Source of the DNA: Chlorophyllum brunneum
Taxonomy: Eukaryota; Basidiomycota; Agaricomycetes; Agaricales; Agaricaceae
Direction of reading: 5' to 3'
Assembly (NCBI GenBank): GCA_963576785.1
Contig: OY756139.1
Location: forward strand, 3,286,001-3,350,000
DNA: 64,000 bases
The notes beneath the pieces are model-generated. The model did no database searches and was not told the DNA's origin. It was given only the letters and a program-made list of their open reading frames with translations. Below, in pieces: positions 22,292 through 34,669 of this stretch. The first letter of the stretch is position 1; each line of letters opens with the position of its first letter. The translations under genes were made by a program, and so were the position numbers.

Positions 22292-24859
22292 ATGTCTACG
22301 AGCGCTACTGCACCCGCTGAAAGCTCACCTGTTGACACACTTGCGGCAATGTATCCCTGGCACGATCGCGAAACGGTTGCTGCTAATCTACCTCCCATTC
22401 GCAGTATCGCGCTCGATGCATTCTATCAGCTTATTGGAAGTGAGCCGCCAACGTCTTTGCACGAGCAAGGGGAAACGGACGGGCAACCAGAAGGCCAAAA
22501 ACCAAGGAGGGAGAAGAAAGACGAAGAGCAGGCAACAAAGAAGCCTGCAACGTTTGGATCAGTGACGGCGTTTATGAGTGTCGTGAACGGTATCTTGGAC
22601 GAGTTCGAGGTGAAAAGTACGTCACAACTCTGTTGACCGATGTGAAAGGTGAATTTATTCTTACTGTGCTGTAGATATCGAGTTCCATGCCCGTGGTAAC
22701 AATTCCTTAGCTGACCACCCCACCACCACGCTCTCCAGGCCAGATATCGTAGCTTGCCACAAAGAGTTCCCTCTAGTTGAAGCTAATGGGAAGTATCATT
22801 GGGGCTCCGTTGAAATGGCGATCGAATACCGCTCTGCTGGCCGCACCCGCCAGCAGCGCATTGACCAAGCTATTACCTACGCCGCATATCTCCTCGAGGC
22901 TCGACCGGACCTCATTTCAGCACTTGGCCTTCTCGTCAATGCTAATGACCTCGTTTTCCTCGTATGCAATGCGTACGAGATCAGGAAACTCGAGCTTTCG
23001 AAGCAGGAGGATTATGTCCCACTGCTAACCGCTGTTGTAAAGTACCTTAACGATGGCCAAGGCGCCAATCGTGATAAAACCTTATCGAGGACACTGAGCA
23101 ACAAAGGCCCCGCGGAACACATTGCCTTCGATGTAGATGTGGCCGGAATGCAATACCGGGCGTGTCGTCTTCATTACTCGTGTGATCCCTTTGGTCGTCG
23201 GTCCAATATCTTTGTGTACAGTCCTCCTGGCACGGTCGTGGTTGAGCTCGTAATTAAAGACCAGTACGTCAGGCTTGCGCGTCGATTGACCGAGGGGGAA
23301 ATACTCGCAAAGATACACTCGGGTGGACCATATCCTGGCGTTGTCAGAGCCCTGTTCTGTTCCGAGGTTCAAGGGACGCTCTGCGGCAATCGCGTCAAGA
23401 CCCGTATTCCCCAACAAGATTACGGTACCGAATTTATGGGTTTGGATACCCCGCGAAAGCTTCTTTATGCGATATACGATCTTTTAGAGGGTCAGGGTTT
23501 AGTTATGGATCGATACCTATTCTCACGTTTTCTATAGTCACTCGGGGTCTCTACACTGATCTCAACATTCTTCACCGTGACATTAGCCCATGGAACGTCG
23601 TGATCCGTCCTGAATTTCCGGGAAACGAGATACAGACCTCCGCAACAGCATCTCCCGTCTTCATTGAGCATTTGCTCAATAATGAGTATGTCGTAACAGA
23701 TTTCACGACATGCAGTTGACTTCAGCTGCGCGTAGCGAACCGAAACACAAGACTTCGATCCTTCTTATCGACTTTGGTTATAGTAAAATGCTCGACCATC
23801 CCCAGCCTTCCGAGGACGGGCGTACGGTAGGCCTCATCTTACTTATCATAATGTCGCGCTGAAACGTAAGTAGGGCACACCGATGTTCATTGCTCGGGCT
23901 GTTCAAGCGGGGAAACCATTACCGCCTTCTAGATTACCTTTTACTCCCTTGCCAAAGCTCACTGATGGCATCCGTGATGCCTACAGCTCAATTCACCCGC
24001 AACGTATGACGGAGTTTGATGGCCCATATGAAGATGAGTCTGTGCGGGGGGGTGCTTCTCCCGCTACAACTACGTGGCGACACGAACTCCGTCACGACGC
24101 AGAATCTGCCGTCTGGACTTGCGTCTGCTGGGGTATCCAAGCTGCGCCAGAGGGTGCGCAAAAAGAGCCTATTATACGTACACACTGGGAGTCATTACTT
24201 CCCAGCTATGTTGGATCTCGACAGGGATTTCCAACGCAGGATAACCGGGAGTCGCTTCTCTATACGTTTTCACGTCGTGTACAGGTTTTACATTCCGGAT
24301 ATAGAGCGCTTGGGGAACTGTTCGGAGAAATGGCAGACGGGATCACCCCGGACTACCACTGGGCTCAGGACTCCAATCGGCAAAAACCGGAATACGTTCA
24401 TGAACTCCTTCAACGTCTGATCCTCAATTTTGTTATCGAGAATGAAGATGCGGATTTCATGGACAAGGAGAAAGCGAGCAAGCATAGGTCCGTCAAGCCT
24501 GGACCCAGTACCACTTTCTTATCACCATCCGAGAGTGAATCTCGCCGTAGTGCAACATTCCGTTCGTCGCGATCCAGCCAGGGCACGAAGCGGAAAGCTC
24601 CTGAAGTCGGCTCCGCGCCGCCGTCCGAGCACACCAATAGGGAAGAGGACAAGGAGGATCAAGGAGCCGACAATGACGAGAATGACAAGAATGAGGGTGA
24701 TGAGAATTATAATGAAGAGGGGGAGGATGGTAAGCATGATGAGGCAAAGCACGGGGAGCAGGATGGGGAGGGTCACCCGGTACGTATTTCTGCAACTTAT
24801 TACATCCATCTATGACCTCACGAATTTCTTGCTAGACGAAGAAAGCTCGTACGGAGTAA
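22292..24859 (+). CDS. Fungal-type protein kinase (FunK1 family)
   Basis: Six exons join in frame: 22292-22616, 22675-23490, 23538-23685, 23736-23826, 23874-24779 and 24836-24859. The total is 2310 nt, 769 aa, introns 46-58 nt, GT-AG. Diagnostic points are the FunK1 N-terminal half with IEFHARGNN, VEMAIEYRSAGR and VELVIKDQY, then the catalytic loop HRDISPWNVV, LIDFGY (DFG) and GTPMFIARAV. A long helical C-lobe follows, with EYVHELLQRLILNFVIENED. The tail is highly acidic (NDENDKNEGDENYNEEGED) with a basic patch TKRKAPE before it and KKAR at the end. The kinase Asp and Asn of HRDxxxxN and the DFG are present, so an active Ser/Thr kinase is plausible. FunK1 genes are expanded in multicellular basidiomycetes; function of this member unknown. 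It lies between two broken paralogues. Confidence 0.9.
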
Positions 24860-24924
24860 TAATACGGATATATTCAAATGTCTGTCTGCCTCGTACATCT
24901 TTAAATATGTACAGGATGTACCAT

Positions 24925-25914
24925 TGGTTGTGATCTTAATAATACTGGAACAAGGCCCACGACAAAGCACCCTTGAACAATCAGGACGCCATGCCTTAGG
25001 TTACTATGCCCAGAAAGCCAGTCTCCTAGTGCAGATACACACATGGTACACCTTATACCCGTACGCAGGGCCAGAAAGACATATTCGGTTTGCTATAGTC
25101 ATTACCCAAGCGACCTTTTTGGTCGCTGATCCAATGTTCTTTTCCTACAAACCCACAGAAAAGGTGGTGCCTCACATCGTCATCAAAGACAGGTATACCA
25201 GGACTATGTGTCCATCCAGTGAAAGGCAAATCCTCGACACGACATATCCAGCCGAGCCTTATCTTGGCACCGTGGGGGCAGTCAAAGGCAATAACCGTAT
25301 CAAGCTCCGTAGTGGCTTACAAGATTATAGGACCAATTTCATGGCTTTGGATACTCCCCGAAAGGTTCTTCATGCGACATATGATCTTTTGGAGAGTGCG
25401 CTGTTCTGTTCTTGGATCAATCCCTGTAGTTCCTCACAGTTTCCACAGTCACTCAAGCTCTATACGTTGATCACCAAATCCTTCACCGTGATATTAATCT
25501 GTGGAACATACTAATCTGACCTGAATTGCTGGAGGATCACACTGAGATATCCTCGCCGGCAACCTCCATCTTTATTGAGCATTTGCTTGACACTCAGTAT
25601 GTTACAACTCATTTCACAAGTCACAATTGCTTATGGTTGGATGTAGGAAACCCAAACACAGGTCTTCTGTCCTCCTTATTGACTCTGGTTGTAGCAAACT
25701 CCCTGGTTCTTCTGATCCTCCTGGAAGTGTCATAAATTCCATCTGACATTGTAGGTGTTTGAGGCTAAGGTATCAATAGGGCATACCAATCTTCATTGCC
25801 CATGCTGTTCACATGGGGAAATCATTACTGCCTCCCAATGTAGCTTTCATTGCATTACCAGAGCTCGCTGATGGCATTTGTGATGTGTATTGTTCAATTC
25901 ACCTACAATGTATG
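24925..25914 (+). pseudogene. FunK1 kinase pseudogene, decayed
   Basis: Degenerate second kinase copy just downstream of the intact one. Recognisable pieces in order are VPHIVIKDRYTR (about 25170), DYRTNFMALDTPRKVLHATYDLLE (25320-25395), the HRD region (about 25490, with a stop soon after), IFIEHLLDTQYV (about 25570), a trace of the DFG region (about 25680) and of the activation segment, and LADGI/DVYCSIH-like sequence (about 25870). Stops and frameshifts are frequent. It is cut at 25914 by a gypsy LTR. Confidence 0.8.
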
Positions 25915-26152
25915 TGTTATGAACTATAGATAGACAGTACATTCCTATCATGTGCCTGTCACAGTTATCATTCCTACGTATCTGTTTCATCCCTTATGGC
26001 TGTACTCTTAGTAACTCGTTCTACTCGTCCCCTATGACTCCTCTACTCTGCTCCTTTATTCTTAACTCGTACCACTAGTATATAAAGTATAGTAATACTT
26101 GATGTATTTCTTACACTTTACCAATCGTATCATCCCTTACTCTCTTCTCTAC
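25915..26152 (+). repeat. Ty3/gypsy LTR, 3'-truncated
   Basis: Starts TGTTATGAACTATAGATAGACAG inside the kinase pseudogene and matches the gypsy-A and gypsy-B LTRs, including the box near AGTATATAAAGTATAG (about 26080). The end (consensus GGTCGTAACA) is missing because a copia LTR begins at 26153. Confidence 0.87.
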
Positions 26153-26724
26153 TGTTGAAGTTTCGGACATATTCTAGAAATAGACTATGAAGTCATTATG
26201 ATAATAATAGACTGATCCGTTACTTTCCAGTAACTTCATTCCGTAGTAACTTCCTATGAGTTGCTCTGCATATGATGAGAGTCATAAGTACTTGATAGAT
26301 TATTCTACATAGTACCAATGACTAGATACTATGTTCCGCAGTACTCCGCAGGCACTATGCCGCAGTTAAAGGGAGTCATAAGGAACAATCCATGCAATAC
26401 TAGTATTTTATGTAGTATGACTCGTCTATGTTACAATATGTATATAAACCCCATGTAGCAGACCTAAGTTCTGCATCTTGTTCAATCAAACAACTTCTTC
26501 ATCATTGCCTATCTCTTTGAGTACAACACCTCCATCGATTTAATCGACTTTAACCTCTACTCCTCTGACATTAACCGCTTCATCAATAATATCTGTCTAT
26601 CCAAATTACCTTTCTATAGGTATCAGATAGAAGCTTATTATCTCGGTGAGTAGACCCTACGTTCTCTCCCACTGCATTTACTGCTGCCCCCAGCAAACAA
26701 CTTATTATGGTCATTTCCTCAACA
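26153..26724 (+). repeat. Solo copia LTR (chimeric flanks)
   Basis: A complete 572-nt LTR, TGTTGAAG...CCTCAACA, with no internal sequence. Left flank: truncated gypsy LTR. Right flank: LINE RNase H. The 5-bp flanks (TCTAC / GTACA) do not match, so it is not a simple insertion followed by LTR-LTR excision. Confidence 0.88.
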
Positions 26725-27327
26725 GTACAATACTTAGGAATTACCAAAGTACTTGCCACTGATGACTATGACCAGGTTGAACACATCCACGTGTTCACTG
26801 ACTCCCTTGCAGCCTTTTGGCTCCTGCTCGACTGTTCACCACACTCCTGTCAGCAGCAGTCCATCCTCACCTCAAAGGCGCTCTTGACTTGGTTCAACAA
26901 GTCTGACCACCACTGCCTCTTGTTTTATCACACTCTGTTGAAGTGCAAGTATGGAATACAAAAAGCCATGCACAACTGGATTCAGACAGTCACTTGGCCC
27001 AACCAGGGTAGAAACCACCAAGTACCCAACTCAATTGCCTACCTATGCAAGAAGTCCACCAAACACGCCATTCACACATGGCAGGCCATGTTCGGGTTCA
27101 GGAAATACAGTGGTAGCTCTTTCCTCCACCTCTCGGTGTGAGCAAACGGAGCCTCTGCTTTACCGTCGCATATCAAATCTGGCCCCTGGATACGAGAATG
27201 CAGGTACCAACCACAGCTCTTCGCAAGAGCATATTGCACCATTTTATGTCACACCCCAATTGGTGAATACCGACTTCAGTTCTTCCCTAACAAGGATCTA
27301 TCTTGCCACCACTGTACCAATCAAATG
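26725..27327 (+). pseudogene. LINE-4 fragment, left part (RNase H to C-terminus)
   Basis: 5'-truncated LINE ORF2 starting at VQYLGITKVLATDDYDQVEH, with HVFTDSLAAFWLLLD and AIHTWQAMFGFRKYSGSS and one TGA after FLHLSV (about 27139). It stops inside the C-terminal Cys/His motif (LSCHHCTNQM), where copia-A inserted. The last five bases AAATG are the copia-A TSD. Confidence 0.88.
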
Positions 27328-27890
27328 TGTTGAAGTTTCAGACATATTCTAGAAATAGACTATGAAGTCATAATAGACTGATCCATTACTTTCCAGTAAC
27401 TTCATTCCATAGTAACTTCCTATGAGTTGCTCTGCATACGATGAGAGTCATAAGTACTTGATAGATTATTCTACATAGTACCAATGACTAGATACTACAT
27501 TCCGCAGTACTCCGCAGGTACTATGCCGCAGTTAAAAGGAGTCATAAGGAACAATCCATGCATTGCTAGTATTTTATGTAGTATGACTCGCCTATGTTAC
27601 AATATGTATATAAACCCCATGTAGCAGACCTAGTTCTGCATCTTGTTCAATCGAACAACCTCTTCATCATTGCCTATCTCTTTGAGTACAACACCTCAAT
27701 CAATTTAATTGACTTTGATCTCTATGACTCTGACATCAACTGGTTTATCAATAATATCTGTCTATCCAAATTACCTTTCTACAGGTATCAGATAGAAGCT
27801 TATTATCTTGGTGAGTAGACCTTACATTCTCTCCCACTGTGTTTACTGCTGTCCCCAGCAAACAACTCATTATGGTCGTTTTCCTCAACA
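27328..27890 (+). repeat. Copia-A 5' LTR
   Basis: 563 nt, TGTTGAAG...CCTCAACA, with a TATATAAA box near 27607 as probable promoter core. The GGTTATGGGCCC primer site follows directly. Confidence 0.92.
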
Positions 27891-27902
27891 GGTTATGGGC
27901 CC
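27891..27902 (+). other. Copia-A primer binding site, half-tRNA(iMet) type
   Basis: GGTTATGGGCCC directly after the LTR end. It is the reverse complement of the anticodon stem-loop of eukaryotic initiator tRNA-Met (GGGCCCAUAACC) rather than of the tRNA 3' end, as known for Drosophila copia. The tRNA of this species is not in the window. Confidence 0.7.
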
Positions 27903-28049
27903 CGGTAGCCTTACCAATGGTTAAACCATTATCATCCCCTCTAACTGAGATAGGATGATAGGGCTTTACCTGACAGAGTTATCCTTGCATTTGATCATTG
28001 CTGATATGAGAATTTTCTTCTAGAAAGAAATACACTCGACAAAGATATT

Positions 28050-30644
28050 ATGTCTACCAATAATATCGTTGCAGGTTTACCTAAGCTTAATGGGCCAAAG
28101 AACTATGCGTTCTGGTCTAGAAGGCTTCAGGATGCCCTAACCCTCATTTCAGTCACTGGTTCTGACCAGTCCGGATGGACTGTAACAGAACAGGATCTCT
28201 CTCCTGCCAATCCTACCACCTTAACGGAGGAAGACAGAAGGAGAGATCAATTGAGAGGTCAGGCATTGGCTGTTATTAATGGCACCTTACCTGATTCCCT
28301 GTTACTCCATGGGCATGACGCTCCTGGATTCCTCTGGAATGATTTGAAAACCCGCTTTGGGACACCTTCTCCTGCCGCGGTGTATTCAATTCTCCAAAGA
28401 ATGTTGCGAAAGCACATTTCAGGGAATCAAGATCCAGCAATGGATCTAGCTGAATTGAGAACAATGGCTTCTCAATTAGAAACAGCTAAAGTAAAATTGC
28501 CAGAAGTTCTTGGCACGATGATCACTTTGAACGCATTACCACCGGATTGGAATGCTGTGGCACAAACAACATTGGCAAATAATCACGATGTTGTAGATAT
28601 GACCTGGGAGGTAGTTCAGCAGGCTATAAATGCTGAGTGGTCAAGACATGAAGGGTCAAGACCTAACATGTCTAACCAACAAGCCTCTTTTGCCGCCACT
28701 ACCAACTACCAAGCTTGCCCTCAGGGCAACTTCCCCAGGACTCGCCCTGGACCACCCTGGAACCGCTTCCACCCTGGAGGCGATACCAGGGCCCAGCCTG
28801 CAAGAGGTCCTCACCACCCTGCCAATCCAAGTGGGCAGCCCCCTCAGCCTTCTCCTCCTACTCCTACCTGGATTAACGTCCAGAAGAAGAAGAAGAAGCC
28901 CAAGAAGCACCAGGGTAAACCCCAGGCCCACATGGCAGAAGCCATGGCGGGCTTCGCCGCTGCCACAGAACCGGCGGTCCGTTGTTTCACTGGTCCAGGG
29001 ATGACCCCCTTCGATCTGATGAGGCACATGGACGCGCCTCGACCCATTCCCACTCCCGCTCCTCCAACCACTCATGTACTAGTGAGTGAGAGACCAAAAC
29101 CACTTACTTGGGTTAATCCCAAGAAGGTCCAGCAGGCACAAGAGAATGCTCGTGCTGAGCTCGAGAAAAAGGTGCGTACTGAAGCACGAAACTTATGTTT
29201 CACCGCCTTACTCGAAAACTCACTGCAGATCCAACAGGTGACCACCTGGCGCGACCGCGTCACTGGTCCTTTGCCTATGCAAATGGCAAAGAAATGTGCC
29301 CTCGATCGTTATGATCGACGGATGCACGAGGTCTCTCACCCCCGTGCCTAACAAGGATGATCGGTGACACCTCCCGGTGCACCTTCGGTTCCTTCCGGTC
29401 ACCCTCCAGATTGTACCTGTGAGGGACATACGAGAGTGAGTAAATGGTTCTTGAAACATAGTAACCCTGATATTAACGCGACTTGCGTCCGCTTCTCCTT
29501 CCTCTTACCACTTGGTTTGCCATACACCTTATTGGTTTCTCCCAAATTTGGGACGAAAATTAATTTGGCTATGCATCATGTGGTAAAGATCCCAAGCATG
29601 GACTCCATCGCCCGGGGCAACTCACTTGAACCCGGAGAGGTTCAGCCATTCTACCTTCCTCCTCGGGAGGAAATAGTAGCTCCGGCTGTCAGGACCTACA
29701 AAGAGGAGTTCCCTCCTCTTCCTCGGACCTCCCCTCCAACGGAGCAATTCCAGAGTAAGAAATACTCTCTTACTCAGAAGAACAAGACCGTTGACAGGCG
29801 ACCTGCCACACTTACAGTGTTGGTAGACGAAGCCTTCAAATGGCTTGAGAGCGAGAAGGAGGTCGACGACCTCATGGCACCGGCTCAGGATGTCGCCTAC
29901 GACATCCGTGACCCCAGGAACCCTGCGAACGTTGTAGGACCCTCTTCTGGGCCTCTTCCAAAGTCCCCCAAGTCCGAACCATTTGCTTCGGCACCTCAAT
30001 CTGAGGTGTCTCTCGGACTTTCATTGACTGACTACGGAAGCGACTTCAAGAAGAAGGGAGGAGCTGGGTACGTGATCAATCCCATCTCAGATACTCTTAC
30101 TAACCCTGATACACAGTCCTGTCACCAATATGCCGACCGGCCGTCTTCGCAAGAAGAAGGGCAAGGGCAAGGGGAAAGGACGTCGGGGGCCAGGCATATA
30201 GATACGCTATCGGGATCTTTAGGATCCCATAATAATGTTGTTATGTGTGAATGGATAAATGAGAAGTGTTTTAACACTTCTCAACTTTTTTGTTTCTCCA
30301 TGCGCATGCCCGATCAGTTTTTAAGAGTACCGGATCAAATTAGATCTCGGTCGCTAAGCAATGATCAAATTATAATGCCACTAGAAGAATATAGTGACAT
30401 ATGGTTATTAGACTCAGGGGCATCATGTCATTACACCCCTTATGCGGAAGACTTCATCAACTTCGAAGAACTCAAAGTTTTGATCCCAATTAAGACTGTA
30501 GGAGCACAAGGCCCCTACCTTAATGTGGTTGGTCTTGGCGCAGTTATGCTTAAGCATAGAGTCTATAACGGGAAGACTGACAGTGTTCAACCAACGCAGA
30601 TATTAATATATCCAGTCTTCCTTCTAAAAGGAACCTCTGAATGA
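28050..30644 (+). pseudogene. Copia-A gag and protease region
   Basis: Gag starts MSTNNIVAGLPKLNGPKNYA with the UBN2-like fold motif (YAFWSRRLQDAL) and runs to a TAA at 29349-29351. Copia-B has sense codons there (CCG and AAA-GGA-CGA region), so the break is secondary. It continues to the aspartic protease DSGASCHYT (about 30412) and a TGA at 30642-30644. A run of lysines (about 28881-28905) stands where a CCHC zinc knuckle is usual. Between gag and protease is an unusually long region of about 350 residues rich in Pro/Ser/Glu. Confidence 0.85.
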
Positions 30645-30647
30645 CTA

Positions 30648-33600
30648 ATGTCAGTGGGACAGTTATGCCAGGATGGCAAAACTGTTAGAACCGATGCCAA
30701 CGAATCAGTAGTAGTTGATAGCGAAGGAAATGCTATTCTTCAAGCATATCCTTCAGCAAGTCATAATACTACTTTACATTTTGTTAACACAAAAATTGTA
30801 CATTCGGAACAAGCAGCTATGACTGCAGATCCGATCGTTGGCTACAAAGTTGTACATGCGAGATTAGGACATCTCTCTAATTGTATCCTCAATCATTTTG
30901 AGAAAAATACGATTGGGTTTACTCCAGTGCAGATTCCCGAGCAAAAACCAGTCTGTGATGGTTATGCCAAGGGAAAGATGCACCAGAAACCCTTTAGAGA
31001 GAACCCTACATGCACAAAGCGTCCATTCGAAAGAATTCACTCGGATTTAGTTGAACTTCTGATTCTTTCTTACCATAAATTTAAATGGGTCATGACCATA
31101 ATGGACGACTTTTCCTCTCATGGATGGATTCGCTTCCTCCATAAGAAATCAGAAGCAGCAGAAGAAATGAAAAATTTCATTACACTAATTCAGACTCAAT
31201 ACGAGACTAAATTAAAATATCTCTGCACTGATAGAGGAGGAGAGTATGCAACTGACAAGTTGCAATCTCATTTGCGCTCATTAGGGATCATACATAAGAC
31301 CAGTGCACTGCACATACACTAACAAAATGGTCGAGCGGAATGCTTGAACCGAACTCTAATGGATAAAGCAGAAGCCATGTGGCATCATGCTTGTATTCCC
31401 GATGGTTGGTGGGAGTTTTCTATAGATCATGCGATACATATCTATAATAAAACACTGGTATCATGGCTCATGTGGAAAACACCTTATGAAGTGTTGAATC
31501 AGAAGATTCCAGACATCTCCAAAGAGAGAGTCTTTGGCTGTGGTGCTTATATCTTTCTCCCAAAAGAGATAAGAGACAATAAACTGACAGCGAAGTCAGA
31601 ACTCATGATTTTCCTTGGTTGGATATCAGATAGGAAAAATTATTGTTTCATGAGGTACCTAAATGGAAATGTAATCTATACATCTCCAACAGCCGTATTC
31701 AGCGAAGAACACTTCCCTAAATGTGTTAGGAAGAAGCGAGAAGAATGGATGAACCAACCATCATCTTCTACTTCTCGAAGCACACCTTTGGAAGTTATTG
31801 TCTTCCATGCTCCAGATCCATCTACTAGTTTACCTATTGATAGACCACCAAGTCCTATACCCCGAACTTCTCCCGAAAGTTCTCCAGAAGATAGGACTTA
31901 TAGATCTGTTCATAGACGGATTCCAACTCCTTTCCCTGAACCTAAAAAGAATAAAGGAAAGGGAAAAGCACTGAATATCGATACCGATGTTCAGAAGGAG
32001 TGGGATAGTATTGTGCAAAACATTCTCTTTCCACCAAGAGAAGCACAAACACCAGAAGACGATGACAGTGATGGGTTATCATATGCTGATCCACCCAATC
32101 ACCCTGAAGGTCCGAACCATCCGCCTTCTCAAAGAGATGATCCAGATGTACAGCCTTTCATACCCTATACTCCTGTCGAAGATGATTGGGATGCTGGTCC
32201 TTCTGTACCACGAGGTCACTCGGATCAAATACCGGTTCCTGAAATACCTCAGAGACCACAAAAAACCAGAAAAGTACCTAAACATCCAGGAAACTTCTAT
32301 GGTTCTACAAAGCATCTGACCAAAATTCTCCAGGACTATGAGATGTTCCAACCTCCTAAGTCGAAGTTGACAAGTTCTACAAGTAGACTTGTTAGACAAA
32401 TTCAATCAGAGGCTTCCAAACCTGGAATAATTGATAGATGTTCTCAGCATGAAGCTTCTACAATGGAAGACTTATGCAGAGAAGGAGGAATAGGGATGAT
32501 CGATTATCTGTGTGCTCAAAAAGTCGAATCACCATTAGTTCCTATTTCTTTCAAGGATCTAAATTGACTACCACCAGAAGAGAAATCTAAATGGTGGAAA
32601 GTGTGCTTAGAAGAGTTAAATTCACTCAAGGAAAGACATGTTTATGACTTAGCTAAACTTCTGCCTGGAAGAAAAGCTGTCAAAAATAGATGGGTCTTCA
32701 CACCCAAATCAGATGGTCGATACTGTGCTCAACTAGTAGCAAAAGAATTCTCTCAGATAGAGGGAATTGATTACAATGAACTATTTTCACCAGTAGTCCG
32801 TTATGAGACAGCACGACTCATATTTGCAGTCGCTGCCCTCAACAATTGGGAGATGCTCAGTTTAGATGTTAAAACTGCTTATCTCTACGGAAACCTGGAT
32901 GAAGAACTCTATATGGAACTTCCAGAAGGTTTCAACACAGGTTGTGGTAATTTGGTTTGGAAATTAAACCGAGCCATTTATGGACTAAAGCAATCCGGAC
33001 GACAATGGTGGAAGGAATTGACTAAGTCAATGACTGACCTAGGATTTGTCCAATCCAAACTAGATGCTGGAGTCTATTATTACTATGACCCTGAAACCAA
33101 AGAGCTTATTATAGCTCTGGTCTATGTAGATGACTCAATGTTCATCGGAATTAGAGGCTCTAGACTTTTACATGAGAAGTGAGCACTCTTTATGAAGAAA
33201 TGGGAATGCCAAGACCTTGGTCCAACCAAAGAGTTTCTTGGCATGAAAATTTCGCAAAATCCTATAAACCAATCAATTACCCTAGACCAAATAGATTACC
33301 TAGGAAAAGTCCTTGATCGATTTAAAGTAATTGGAAAAGAAGAAATCCCATTACCAAATGGATTTACCTTCGAATCCAATATGGGAAAGGCAATACCTGA
33401 CTTCATAAAGAGGTATCAACAGTTAGTAGGATCAGTCATGTATCTGATGATAGGCAGTCGGCCTGACATAGCTTTCGCCACTGTCAAATTATCACAACAT
33501 ATGACCAACCCTACTAAAGTGCATTATAATGCAGGCCTACATTTGCTAAAGTATCTTAATAATACTCGCAAATATAGAATTACCTATAATGGAAGTTCTA

Positions 33601-34072
33601 TGCAAGGCCTTAATGCTTTTTCCAACTCTGATTGGGCTGGTGATCCAATTAGTCATAAATCTGTAACTGGATATTTCTGTTTATTAGCCAGTGGAGCTAT
33701 CGCTTGGTTAAGTAGGAAACAGAAAACTGTTGCATTATCTTCCACTGAAGCTGAGTATATGGCTTTGTCAGATTGCAGTCGACAACTTGTTTGGACTGTC
33801 AATTTGTTGGAAGAAATTGGTATCCAATCATTGGCCCCTTATCTCTTCGGTGATAATGAGGGTTCAATATTTTGGGCCAAAAATCCAGTAACAGAAAACA
33901 ATCAAAACATGTCAACGTCAAATACCATTACATTCATGATTTGGTAGAAGACAGAAAGATTGAAATATTCTCTGTGAAAGACACAGAAAATCCTGCCGAT
34001 ATTCTCACAAAGAATTTAGACAAAATTAAATTCAATCTATTTCGACCTTACCTTGGCTTGATGTTTGAGTAA
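30648..34072 (+). pseudogene. Copia-A integrase - RT - RNase H, with stops
   Basis: Begins MSVGQLCQDG. The integrase HHCC zinc domain has HARLGHLSN and CDGYAKGK (second Cys lost; copia-B has CDGCAKGK). The integrase core is HSDLVE...TDRGGEY...NGRAECLNRT. RT follows with SLDVKTAYLYG and LVYVDDSMFIG (about 33120), then RNase H with SDWAGDPISH and SSTEAEYMAL, and ADILTKNL near the end. Stops at TAA 31320, TGA 32565 and TGA 33180, and a frameshift near 33895, all where copia-B has CAA, CGA, CGA and an intact frame. Inactive. Confidence 0.88.
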
Positions 34073-34106
34073 TTAAAACTCTACATCAATACAGAGTAAG
34101 GAGGAG

Positions 34107-34669
34107 TGTTGAAGTTTTGGACATATTCTAGAAATAGACTATGAAGTCATAATAGACTGATCCATTACTTTCCAGTAACTTCATTCCATAGTAACTTCCT
34201 ATGAGTTGCTCTGCATACGATGAGAGTCATAAGTACTTGATAGATTATTCTACATAGTACCAATGACTAGATACTACATTCCACAGTACTCCGCAGGCAC
34301 TACGCCGCAGTTAAAAGGAGTCATAAGGAACAATCCATGCATTACTAGTATTTTATGTAGTATGACTCGCCTATGTTACAATATGTATATAAACCCCATG
34401 TAGCAGACCTAGTTCTGCATCTTGTTCAATCGAACAACCTCTTTATCATTGCCTATCTCTTTGAGTACAACACCTCAATCAATTTAATTGACTTTGATCT
34501 CTACGACTCTGACATCAACCGGTTTATCAATAATATCTGTCTATCTGAATTACCTTTCTACAGGTATCAGATAGAAGCTTATTATCTCAGTGAGTAGACC
34601 TTACGTTCTCTCCCACTGTGTTTACTGCTGCCCCCAGCAAACAACTCGTTACAGTCATTTTCCTCAACA
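34107..34669 (+). repeat. Copia-A 3' LTR
   Basis: 563 nt, preceded by the polypurine tract AAGGAGGAG (34098-34106) and followed by the TSD AAATG. Confidence 0.92.

Larger units (their letters stand above)
27328..34669 (+). mobile_element. Copia-A: complete Ty1/copia retrotransposon
   Basis: 7342 nt with two 563-nt LTRs (27328-27890 and 34107-34669), ends TGTTGA...TCAACA, and a perfect 5-bp TSD AAATG (27323-27327 / 34670-34674) inside LINE-4. Internal order is primer binding site, gag, protease, integrase, RT and RNase H, i.e. the Ty1/copia order. Both LTRs are complete but differ at several positions. Numerous stops make it inactive. Confidence 0.93.

Noticed and set aside
24493..24809. Antisense frames over the acidic tail of the FunK1 gene
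   Set aside because: GA-rich low-complexity coding DNA gives long open frames on the opposite strand; no family resemblance.
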